From an uncultured Pseudomonas sp. (GTDB taxonomy: Bacteria > Pseudomonadota > Gammaproteobacteria > Pseudomonadales > Pseudomonadaceae), in contig CAMPJN010000006.1 in the NCBI GenBank assembly GCA_946886875.1, positions 1 to 28,401 of the forward strand: a DNA stretch of 28,401 bases, given 5' to 3'. Made by a program: the position numbers and the translations under genes. The notes beneath the pieces were generated by a model that searched no databases, was not told the DNA's origin, and was given only the letters and a program-made list of their open reading frames with translations. Below are positions 1-7,236 of this stretch, piece after piece. Positions within the stretch are counted from its first letter, which is position 1. Each line of letters starts with the position of its first letter.

Positions 1-664
1 CCTGCTGGCCGTTGCCATATACCGGCAGCGGTTTGCCCTCCAGCGCGTTGAGGATAACCAGAGGGATGAGTTTTTCCGGGAAGTGATAGGGGCCGTAATT
101 GTTCGAGCAATTGGTTAGCAGTACCGGTAGCCCATAGGTACGCTGCCAGGCCCGCACCAGGTGATCGGAGGCCGCCTTGCTCGCCGAATAGGGCGAGCTC
201 GGCGCATAAGGCGTGGTTTCGCTGAACAGGTCGTCGACCCCGTGCAGGTCGCCATACACCTCGTCGGTGGAAATATGGTGGAAGCGAAACGCCCCTTTGC
301 GCGTCTCGTCCAACTGCAGCCAATAGGCGCGGGTGGCTTCGAGCAAGGCATAGGTGCCAACGATGTTGGTCTGGATAAACGCTGCCGGGCCGTCGATCGA
401 GCGATCGACATGAGATTCGGCGGCCAGATGCATGATGGCGTCCGGCTGGAATTCGGCCAAGGTCTGGTTCACCAGTACGCTGTCGGCGATATCGGCCTGG
501 ACGAACCGGTAGCGCGGGTTGCTCGCCACGCCCGCCAGCGATTCGAGATTGCCTGCATAGGTCAGCTTGTCGAGGTTGAGTACCTGGTGTTCGGTCTCGT
601 GCAACAGGTAGCGGATCAGTGCTGAACCGATAAAGCCGGCACCGCCGGTGATAAGAATGCGCAT
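1..664 (-). CDS. rfbB: dTDP-glucose 4,6-dehydratase, 5' part (runs off window)
   Basis: Second step of dTDP-L-rhamnose synthesis: converts dTDP-glucose to dTDP-4-keto-6-deoxyglucose in the cytoplasm. Reading the reverse strand from the ATG at 662-664 gives about 221 residues without a stop. It begins [14 protein letters not shown], the NAD-binding GxxGxxG fold. It continues with [11 protein letters not shown] (about 79-89), the TDE active-site triplet (about 133-135) and the YxxxK pair (about Tyr159/Lys163) of extended SDR dehydratases. The family is about 350 residues long, so roughly the last third lies outside. The SD before the ATG is weak. It points away from the rest of the locus; other rhamnose genes (rfbD, rfbA, rfbC) would be expected beyond position 1, but this cannot be seen. 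Confidence 0.95.
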   Translation of the reverse strand, partial: MRILITGGAGFIGSALIRYLLHETEHQVLNLDKLTYAGNLESLAGVASNPRYRFVQADIADSVLVNQTLAEFQPDAIMHLAAESHVDRSIDGPAAFIQTNIVGTYALLEATRAYWLQLDETRKGAFRFHHISTDEVYGDLHGVDDLFSETTPYAPSSPYSASKAASDHLVRAWQRTYGLPVLLTNCSNNYGPYHFPEKLIPLVILNALEGKPLPVYGNGQQ

Positions 665-1239
665 TAGCTGCTGCTCGTTTTAATAAGGACGCCTGGTGAA
701 ACGTCTTGAATCTGCATGGTCACGCGTAATTATTGTGGCTGCAGGCTGCTGTCGATATAGGTGATTGTGGCTGTTTTATGCAGGTTGCCGGCTTCGCGTA
801 GAACGACTTCGCCAACAAGTCGGGCGGCGTTTGCTCGGCCGCTCGACTGTCTCGGTTCAGGCTGGATTTTACGCCCATGCTAGTCAGCTGCCTGGCTGCA
901 GCGTCGATCGAGGCGCTGGTCTTTACCTGCTCGGCGACCTTTGCAACGTCTGTCATTGCCACAGGCATTAGCAGTTCGCGATAGTCGAAGACGCTGGGTA
1001 GTGGGCAACGCGGTTGATGCTCGTCGACTACTTCTTTTAGTGATTGCAGTTTTTGTCGTGTTGCACGAGGTTCGTTTTGACCTACCGCGCATCAGATCGC
1101 GGTTACGAACAGCGGGAAAAGCACAACGTTCCGCCGGCAGTTTTTGCAAGTTTAAACGCGCTGAAATCTATCCAGCGCGAGATCGCTGGTCAAGCGCAAC
1201 GCATCTCTGTGCTTGGCGCCAACTCTTACCGGTTTAGGC
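665..1239 (-). pseudogene. Gene-poor stretch with possible decayed reverse-strand gene
   Basis: No intact gene is convincing in these 575 bases. On the reverse strand an ORF from an ATG at 968 to TGA at 720-722 encodes 82 residues. The same frame stays open upstream to a TGA near 1098, with protein-like text such as PSVFDYRELLMPVAMTDVA but no good start or SD. A second reverse frame is open over about 870-730, ending in TAA at 730-732, and also reads like protein (GEVVLREAGNLHKTATITY). Two adjacent coding-like frames suggest a frameshifted remnant. The first frame faintly recalls the C-terminal region of parvulin-type PPIases (PpiD/EpsD), but this is only an impression. It could equally be ordinary non-coding DNA or a small unknown gene. 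Confidence 0.25.
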
Positions 1240-1923
1240 TTAGGCGGTGCGCTGGCGGCGGCGCAACAATGCACCAAATCCTAGGGCGGACAACATCAGC
1301 AGCGCCGCGCCTGGTAGCGGTACGGACGACACAGTGATCAGATTCTGACTGGAGTTTTTGTCCTGCAGAATGCTGTCGTAGAAGTAGCTGATTTTGTAGT
1401 TGCCGGTATTCTGGCCGCCTAGTTTCAACCATTCGCCCGCCAGGGCCTGGGCGTTACCGAAACCAGTGGCCTTGAATGTGCCATTGGCCAAGCTATAGCC
1501 GCCGCCGGTATCGGTGACGATTTCCCAAATGGCCAGCTGGAAGGCGGCCGAGGTCGTTTTGTCGGTAACCTGGGCGTAGCGCTGATTGGCCAGTTTCTGC
1601 AGGTCGTCAAAGCGGTTGAGCGAGCTGGGGTTGCCGATGGCGTATTCGAATTGATTGTTGAGCGAGTGGAATACATCCACACACCAGGCAATTAGCGACT
1701 GGTCAGTGCTTGTTTCGAGCATATCGAAACCGCCGGCAGCTACCGCCTTGGATTCGAGGCCGTTCTTGATGGGGTTGAAGTCGGCTTGGATCGCGCCGTT
1801 GGCGAAGCCGTAGGCGGCGCCTTGGTATTGCAATGTGATGCTGGCGGCGATGGCTTGGTGGCTGGTGGAAACCAGCCCGCAAAGCAGGAAAGCGTTAAGC
1901 GCTTTGAAGACCCGTGAATGCAT
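1240..1923 (-). CDS. VPLP-CTERM (exosortase-sorted) protein with candidate thioester domain
   Basis: Secreted protein of 227 residues with a three-part exosortase sorting tail: VPLPG (about 201-205), a hydrophobic helix and RRR (about 221-223). An N-terminal signal peptide ends near AIAA. The middle carries WCVD (Cys about 81) and, some 48 residues later, FQLAIWEI (Gln about 129). A Cys in a (Y/W)C(I/V)D context followed by a Q-x-A-x-W motif is the signature of thioester (TED/TQXA) adhesin domains, in which Cys and Gln form an internal thioester that can bond covalently to a target. That assignment is inferred from motifs. The ATG at 1923 is chosen because GGTGG lies just upstream and the signal peptide follows directly; a GTG at 1932 would add three residues. 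It is divergent from the exosortase gene and is probably its cargo. Confidence 0.85.
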   Translation of the reverse strand: MHSRVFKALNAFLLCGLVSTSHQAIAASITLQYQGAAYGFANGAIQADFNPIKNGLESKAVAAGGFDMLETSTDQSLIAWCVDVFHSLNNQFEYAIGNPSSLNRFDDLQKLANQRYAQVTDKTTSAAFQLAIWEIVTDTGGGYSLANGTFKATGFGNAQALAGEWLKLGGQNTGNYKISYFYDSILQDKNSSQNLITVSSVPLPGAALLMLSALGFGALLRRRQRTA

Positions 1924-1960
1924 GCCGGCCACCGAAATTAAAGAATATTAAGCGAATGAT

Positions 1961-1976
1961 ATTATAGTGATACTAT
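1961..1976. promoter_or_regulatory. Divergent promoter region with small inverted repeat
   Basis: The AT-rich gap between the divergent cargo and exosortase genes holds a perfect TATAAT on the reverse strand (1961-1966), a good -10 for the cargo gene, although no good -35 is seen 16-18 bases upstream of it. Overlapping it is ATAGT-GAT-ACTAT (1964-1976), a 5-3-5 inverted repeat that could be an operator affecting both directions. A weak forward promoter (TTAAGC, 17 bases, TACTAT) overlaps the same site. All of this is motif reading only. Confidence 0.35.
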
Positions 1977-2088
1977 GCGCGGCTAGTATTTTGAGTAAAT
2001 ACAGCAGAAAATTGACGCTAGCGCTCTCAGGATTCGCCTCGTGCGCGGTGCCATGCACGATGGACGTCAGTTGATGAAGGATCTCTTA

Positions 2089-3645
2089 ATGGGCGAATCA
2101 GTGATCGGCAGGCTTGGCGGCACGGCTGTTGTGTTCGTTGTCGCCATTTTTTTGGCGCTCGCCGCCTATTTTGATGGTTTGCTTGAGTTGACTAGTCGCT
2201 GGAGCAAGCAGGAGGAATACAGTCACGGCTTTTTCATCCCGCTGATAAGCCTGTGGCTGCTTTGGCAGCGCCGCGATGCATTGCGCGAAAGTATCGGCAC
2301 GCCATCTTGGTCTGGCCTCTTGCTGCTACTAGTCGCGCTTGGTGCGCTGTTATTGGGTGAGTTGACTGCCATCTTCATTCTTGTGCAGTACGGTTTTCTG
2401 CTGTGCTTGCTGGCATTGGTGCTTTGTCTGGGTGGCGTACCGCTGCTGCGAGTGACACTTCTGCCGCTGCTGCTGCTGATTTTCGCTATCCCGCTGCCCT
2501 ATTTCGTCGACTCGCAACTCTCCTGGCGCCTGCAGTTGGTGTCGTCGGAAATCGGTGTGTGGGTGCTCAGGGCGCTGGATATATCCGTATATCTCGAAGG
2601 CAATATCATCGACCTCGGTTTCTATCGCCTGCAGGTGGTAGAGGCATGCAGCGGTTTGCGCTATCTCTACCCGTTGCTGAGCATCGGCTTTCTGATGGGC
2701 TACATGTTTCGCGGGCCGCTATGGCAAAGAGCGCTGCTGTTCCTTTCCACTGTGCCTATTACTGTGCTGATGAACAGCCTGCGGATTGCAGCAGTAGGCT
2801 TGCTGGTGGAGCGCTGGGGCATCGGCATGGCGGATGGTTTTCTGCATTATTTCGAAGGCTGGATCATCTTTATGGCCTGCCTGCTGTTTTTGCTGGCGGA
2901 GGTTTGGTTATTCGAGCGCTTTGGCGCTCGCCGCAACGTACTCGATGTTTTGCAGTTCCCCGCTGTTCGTGGCTGCGGGGCGACCGCTGCACCGAAACTC
3001 ATGAGGCATCCGCTGGCTTTTACATTGCCGGTTCTGCTGATGGCCAGCGTGCTGGTGGGCACTGTCAGCGAACGTGAGGAGTCCCCCTTGGATCGTCTAC
3101 CGCTCACGGCATTTCCGCTGCTGTTGGATGAATGGCGGGCCAGCGAGAGTCGATTGGATACCGAGGTGGAGGCGAGCTTGGGGCTGGATGACTATGTCAT
3201 CGCAGATTATCGTCGCGGCGAAGCCGAGGTGGTTAACTTTTATGCGGCTTTCTACGGCTCCCAGCGTAAGGGCGTTTCTCCCCATTCGCCGCAGGTGTGC
3301 ATTCCTGGCGGTGGCTGGTTGATCACCGGGCTGAGTCGTATGCCGGTGACCCTGGCGCAGGCGAGTGACGGCGGCCTCGAGGTGAACCGAGTGGTCATCG
3401 AGCGGGCGGGGCAAAGACAGTTGGTTTACTACTGGTTTGAGCAGCGCGGGCGGCGAATTGCCAATGAATACTGGATGAAATGGTACCTGTTGGTAGACGC
3501 TTTGCTGCGCAATCGCAGCGATGGCGCGCTGGTGCGGGTGACCACCCCTATCGGCGCTCTCGAAGCACCGGCCGATGCAGATCGGCGCCTACAGGACTTT
3601 ATGAAACTTGCTGTGCCGCGCTTGGCGGCTCATGTCCCGCATTGA
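2089..3645 (+). CDS. xrtD: Exosortase fused to EpsI domain (XrtD-like, VPLPA-CTERM-specific)
   Basis: Membrane transpeptidase-like sorting enzyme that recognises C-terminal PEP-CTERM-type tails. About 518 residues from the ATG at 2089; this start has AAGGA seven bases upstream, while GTG 2041 or ATG 2053/2074 lack one. The first ~290 residues are multi-spanning. The exosortase triad is visible: Cys about 187 in VVEACSGLRYL, Arg about 232 in MNSLRIA, His about 253 in LHYFEGW. The remainder (about 310-515) is an EpsI domain with NFYAAFYGSQRKG and SPHSPQVCIPGGGW. Exosortase-EpsI fusion and neighbouring cargo with VPLPA/VPLPG tails fit the XrtD class better than XrtA (VPEP). The class is inferred; exosortase identity is firm. 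It is followed after 19 bases by the TPR lipoprotein gene. Confidence 0.92.
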   Translation: MGESVIGRLGGTAVVFVVAIFLALAAYFDGLLELTSRWSKQEEYSHGFFIPLISLWLLWQRRDALRESIGTPSWSGLLLLLVALGALLLGELTAIFILVQYGFLLCLLALVLCLGGVPLLRVTLLPLLLLIFAIPLPYFVDSQLSWRLQLVSSEIGVWVLRALDISVYLEGNIIDLGFYRLQVVEACSGLRYLYPLLSIGFLMGYMFRGPLWQRALLFLSTVPITVLMNSLRIAAVGLLVERWGIGMADGFLHYFEGWIIFMACLLFLLAEVWLFERFGARRNVLDVLQFPAVRGCGATAAPKLMRHPLAFTLPVLLMASVLVGTVSEREESPLDRLPLTAFPLLLDEWRASESRLDTEVEASLGLDDYVIADYRRGEAEVVNFYAAFYGSQRKGVSPHSPQVCIPGGGWLITGLSRMPVTLAQASDGGLEVNRVVIERAGQRQLVYYWFEQRGRRIANEYWMKWYLLVDALLRNRSDGALVRVTTPIGALEAPADADRRLQDFMKLAVPRLAAHVPH

Positions 3646-3664
3646 TTTTCAAGGGTTTGGTTAG

Positions 3665-6070
3665 ATGACGATGGATTGGCGTAATTGTGCTAAAGACGTT
3701 CGGAGCGCACTGCTGGTGGCCTGTTTTATTGGCTTGGCGGCCTGCTCTTCGCCTGAGGAAAAGGCCAACAAATACTACGAGAAGGGCCTGGAGCTGATGG
3801 CTCAGGGCGATTTGCTCAAGGCGCGTATCGAGCTGCAGAACGCATTGCAAATCAGGCCGGACCTGACGGCGGCATGGTTCGCCCTTGCGCAGATTGCCGA
3901 GCAGCAAGGGGACTGGGAAAAACTGTTCGGTTTGCTGAACAAGGTTGTCGATCATGACCCTCAGCATCTGGAGACCCAGATCAAATTGGGGCGCATGTTG
4001 CTAGCGGCCGGGCGATTGGACAAGGCGCTGGCCGCCAGCGACCTCACCTTTGGCATGGCTCCGGATAACGCCGAGGTGTTGGGGTTGCGCGCTGGGGTGC
4101 TGTACAAGCTGGATGACAAGGTCGGTGCGGTTGCCCAAGCCAATGCGGCGCTGGCAATAAGCCCGACCAATATTGACGCGCTGGTAGTGCTGGCTACCGA
4201 GCGCCTAGCAGCAAACGATGCCGCAAAGGCCATCGAGTTTCTGGATCGCGGCCTGCAGGTCAACGACAAAAATATTGCCTTGCAGCTAATCAAGGTGCAG
4301 GCCCTGGAGTCTATGGCTCAAACGGAGTCCTCCGAGGCTATTTTCCGCAAGTTGATCGCGCTCTACCCGGAAACCAGAGCCCTGCGCCACACGCTTGCCC
4401 AGTTCTACGTGCTGCATGGGCGTGCGGATGCGGCGGAAGCCGAATATCGCGCCATTGCGGCGGAAAACCCGAATGACGTCCAGGCGCGCCTCGATGTAGT
4501 GCGCTTTATCGGTAGCGTGAAAGGGCAGCAAGCGGCGCTTGAGCATTTGCAGAAAATGATCGGCGAGGATGCTGGCAGCAATGAGCTGAGTTTTGCGTTG
4601 GTCACCATGCAGCAGGCGCAGGGCGATCAGGCGGCTGCCGAGGCGGTCTTGCGTACCATCATCGCCAGGGCTGGCGATACCCCAGATGCGGTCAAAGCCA
4701 AAGGTCTACTGGCCGGCATGCTGCTCTTGAATGGCGACAAACCGGCCGCTCAGCGTCTTATTGATGAGGTGCTCGCCGGCGATCAGCGTAATGAGCAGGG
4801 CTTGCTGCTCAAGGCTGGCCTGGCAATAGACGCGCGCCAGTTCGATCAAGCGATTGCTGATTTGCGCACCATCCTTCGCGACTCGCCCAGCTCACCCCGT
4901 GCGCTGCTGATGTTGGCCAAGGCTCATGAGCTTACTGGCTCGGTCGAGCTGGCCCAGGAGAATTATCTGAAGGCATATGAGGTCGGCAAGCCGGCGCTGC
5001 AGTTCGGCATGGCCTATGCGGAGTTCCTCTTACAACAAGGCCAGATGGCCCGTGCAGAAGTGGTGGCCTCCGAGGTCTTACAGGCGCATGCCAATCATGT
5101 GCCGGCCATGCGCGTACTCGCGCAAGCGCGGATCAGTCAGGGCAATTGGCCGGGGGCGCAGGCGGTGGCGGATGATATGCAGGCGCTGTCGGGTCAGGAA
5201 CAAGCGGCCGAGCAGATCCGCGGCACTCTCTTTGCCGCGCGCAAGGAATACTCGGAGAGCATCGCCGCTTTTCGGCGCGCCTACGATGCATCGCCCGCAG
5301 ACGCTCAGCCGATGGTGGCGTTGGTGCGCTCCTACCTGCTGGCGGGTAAGGCGAGTGAGGCAATGGATTTTCTGCGTTCGGTGATTCAAGCGAGCCCGAC
5401 CAATGCGCGTGCGCTTTTGCTGCTTGGTGAGTTACATGCTGCGGGCAGGGATGACGCAGCGGCAGCTCAGATTTTCCAGCAGGTCATTGGTTTGCAGCCA
5501 CAACAAGCAGCGAGCTATGTCAGCCTGGCTAATTTGCATGTGCGCGCCGGGCGCCTCTCTGAGGCAGAGCAGGTTCTCGCACAAGGGTTGGAGCGGGCGC
5601 CTGGGAATTTCGAATTGCTACTGGCTAGGGCCGGCATCCTTGAGGTGTCCGGGCGTTTCGATGAGGCGATCAGCGCCTACGAGGCGCTGCACAAGGATCA
5701 CCCGGGCTCCGATGTCGCCGTCAATAATCTGGCCAGTCTGCTTAGCGAGCAGGGTGCCGAGCAAGCGAGCTGGGTGCGTGCATACGAATTGGCTCAGCGC
5801 TTCAAACGCAGCGAAGTACCCTACTTCAAGGACACCCTGGGCTGGGCTGCTTATCGACTCGGTAAGGTCGAGGAGGGGTTGGCGCTGATCGAGGATGCGG
5901 CGCGCCAGCTGCCTGAGCAGCCGGTCTTTCGCTATCACCTCGGCATGAGCTATGCGGCCTTGAACAGGAACGAGCAAGCGCGCGTGGAGTTGCAGAAGGC
6001 CCTTGAATTGAGTCAGGACCAAAGTGCTCCCGACGTCGAGCGGATTCGCGAAGCGCTGAAAGTGCTCTAA
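3665..6070 (+). CDS. prsT: PEP-CTERM system TPR-repeat lipoprotein (PrsT-like)
   Basis: An 801-residue protein made almost wholly of tetratricopeptide repeats, matching in size and layout the TPR lipoproteins found in exosortase/EPS loci (PrsT type). The N-terminus has a lipoprotein signal with lipobox LAAC (Cys27) followed by SS, which predicts outer-membrane rather than inner-membrane anchoring. TPR helices begin at about residue 35 (ANKYYEKGLELMAQGDL) and continue to the C-terminus with regular A-x3-Y/A-x2-A-x-P spacing. The exact role is not established; it is thought to scaffold export or sorting components in the periplasm. The gene lies between the exosortase and the ATPase with gaps under 20 bases, so it is very likely co-transcribed with them. 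An AAGGG lies upstream of the ATG. Confidence 0.9.
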   Translation: MTMDWRNCAKDVRSALLVACFIGLAACSSPEEKANKYYEKGLELMAQGDLLKARIELQNALQIRPDLTAAWFALAQIAEQQGDWEKLFGLLNKVVDHDPQHLETQIKLGRMLLAAGRLDKALAASDLTFGMAPDNAEVLGLRAGVLYKLDDKVGAVAQANAALAISPTNIDALVVLATERLAANDAAKAIEFLDRGLQVNDKNIALQLIKVQALESMAQTESSEAIFRKLIALYPETRALRHTLAQFYVLHGRADAAEAEYRAIAAENPNDVQARLDVVRFIGSVKGQQAALEHLQKMIGEDAGSNELSFALVTMQQAQGDQAAAEAVLRTIIARAGDTPDAVKAKGLLAGMLLLNGDKPAAQRLIDEVLAGDQRNEQGLLLKAGLAIDARQFDQAIADLRTILRDSPSSPRALLMLAKAHELTGSVELAQENYLKAYEVGKPALQFGMAYAEFLLQQGQMARAEVVASEVLQAHANHVPAMRVLAQARISQGNWPGAQAVADDMQALSGQEQAAEQIRGTLFAARKEYSESIAAFRRAYDASPADAQPMVALVRSYLLAGKASEAMDFLRSVIQASPTNARALLLLGELHAAGRDDAAAAQIFQQVIGLQPQQAASYVSLANLHVRAGRLSEAEQVLAQGLERAPGNFELLLARAGILEVSGRFDEAISAYEALHKDHPGSDVAVNNLASLLSEQGAEQASWVRAYELAQRFKRSEVPYFKDTLGWAAYRLGKVEEGLALIEDAARQLPEQPVFRYHLGMSYAALNRNEQARVELQKALELSQDQSAPDVERIREALKVL

Positions 6071-6082
6071 GGCAACCTATCT

Positions 6083-6904
6083 ATGTATGAAACCTTTTAC
6101 GGGTTGCGGGAAAAACCGTTCTCCATCCAACCTGATCCTGACTTCCTGTTTATGGGTAAGAGGCACAGCATGGCGTATGCCATGCTGGAGTACGGCGTCG
6201 CCAACAAGGCGGGGTTCACTGTTATCAGTGGCGAGATTGGCTGCGGTAAGACAACCCTGATTCGAAACCTGCTCAACAACCTCGACACACAGATGCTGAT
6301 CGGGCTGGTCAGCAATACCCATCAAGACATAACCGACCTGCTTGAATGGGTAATGCTTGCCTTTGGTCTGCCTTATGAGGGGCTATCGAAAGTGGCCCTG
6401 TACGATGCCTTCCAGCAATTTCTGGTTCGTCAGTACGGTGCCGGCAAGCGCGTTTTGTTGATCGTCGACGAGGCGCAGAACCTGAGCCTCGGCGCTCTGG
6501 AATCGCTTCGCGTGTTGTCGAACATAAACGCGGATAAAGATCAGCTCCTGCAGATAATTCTGGTCGGCCAGCCCCAGCTGAAGGAGCTGTTAAGGCGCCC
6601 GGAACTTCGCCAGCTGAGGCAACGGGTCTCTTCGCACTTCTTTATCCCGCCACTGGCTGCGGACGAGGTGGCCGCCTACATGCGTCACCGGCTGGCTATT
6701 GCAGGGCGCGTAGAGCCACTGTTTACGGCAGCTGCCTGCGCGCGCATCGCTCAGCTGGGTGAAGGCATTCCGCGGAGTATCAATATCCTGTGCGATACCG
6801 CGCTGGTGTATGGGTTCTCCGCAGAGCTTGACCTCATCGATGTGGGGGTCATCGATGAGGTGGTCAGGGATCAGGCAGAGTTTGGGGCCTTTTCGCTAGA
6901 TTGA
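6083..6904 (+). CDS. ExeA-like AAA ATPase of exosortase/EPS loci
   Basis: Cytoplasmic P-loop ATPase of 273 residues, belonging to the ExeA-related subgroup typical of PEP-CTERM/EPS loci. It opens with MYETFYGLREKPFSIQPDP, the usual start of this family. Walker A is GEIGCGKTT (about 50-58) and Walker B is VLLIVDEAQN (Asp129/Glu130). A sensor-like ILVGQPQL and the RQLRQRV arginine segment follow. Unlike full ExeA it has no C-terminal peptidoglycan-binding extension. The job in exosortase systems is unknown; energising secretion or assembly is the usual guess. It starts 12 bases after the TPR gene and ends the exosortase operon before a 332-bp gap. Confidence 0.92.
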   Translation: MYETFYGLREKPFSIQPDPDFLFMGKRHSMAYAMLEYGVANKAGFTVISGEIGCGKTTLIRNLLNNLDTQMLIGLVSNTHQDITDLLEWVMLAFGLPYEGLSKVALYDAFQQFLVRQYGAGKRVLLIVDEAQNLSLGALESLRVLSNINADKDQLLQIILVGQPQLKELLRRPELRQLRQRVSSHFFIPPLAADEVAAYMRHRLAIAGRVEPLFTAAACARIAQLGEGIPRSINILCDTALVYGFSAELDLIDVGVIDEVVRDQAEFGAFSLD

Positions 6905-7236
6905 TGAGTCTTTTGCTGCAGCGCCCGCTCGCCAGGCTCCGGTAGTCAATCTGATTGTTTCCAAGCTTTATGCTGTTCCAGTATATTCGCGAGCGCCGAA
7001 ACGCCGTCTGTGGATAAGTTTTCTGGGGCGTGCGTACGGACTTGTAGGTGGTTCATACATCGTTTCGCGGTAGTGATGGCAACGCGGATTGCTGGTGTGT
7101 TGAGTGTGTCGTCATTGAACTACCTACGTCCGGTCTTTGCGCCTGCAAAGCTGCTCGGTAACCCGTAATGCTGTTTTTACTGCCCTGTTGTTATTGGGTG
7201 GGAAGCACTAGTGCCTCAACTTAATGTGGTCTCATC
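6905..7236 (+). promoter_or_regulatory. Long leader region before the priming transferase
   Basis: 332 bases without a supported gene. Contents seen: a long imperfect inverted repeat (7037-7132), a short hairpin CTTTGC-GCCT-GCAAAG (7135-7150), and GCGGTAG (7067-7073) in the loop of the large repeat, which resembles the core of ops/JUMPstart elements. No convincing sigma-70 promoter or intrinsic terminator was found by eye. The amount of pairing suggests a structured 5' untranslated RNA or a protein-binding site controlling the polysaccharide gene downstream. Confidence 0.45.
7037..7132. repeat. 17-bp imperfect inverted repeat enclosing a 60-base loop
   Basis: The left arm is CGGAC (7037-7041), a two-base TT bulge, then GTAGGTGGTTCA (7044-7055). 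The right arm is TGAACTACCTAC (7116-7127) followed directly by GTCCG (7128-7132). All 17 positions pair if one G-U wobble is allowed. The loop contains a smaller GCAA/TTGC hairpin (about 7079-7092). There is no trailing T-run, so this is not a standard terminator. Confidence 0.7.

Noticed and set aside
7077..7093. TGGC...TTGCT resembling a sigma-54 (-24/-12) promoter before the priming transferase
   Set aside because: The GG and GC elements are 11 bases apart; sigma-54 promoters need 10. It also lies inside the loop of the inverted repeat.
7130..7165. GCAAAG followed by CGGTAACCC, recalling parts of GEMM c-di-GMP riboswitches
   Set aside because: The order of elements is wrong and the conserved 5' CACGCACAGGGCAAACC-like part is missing.
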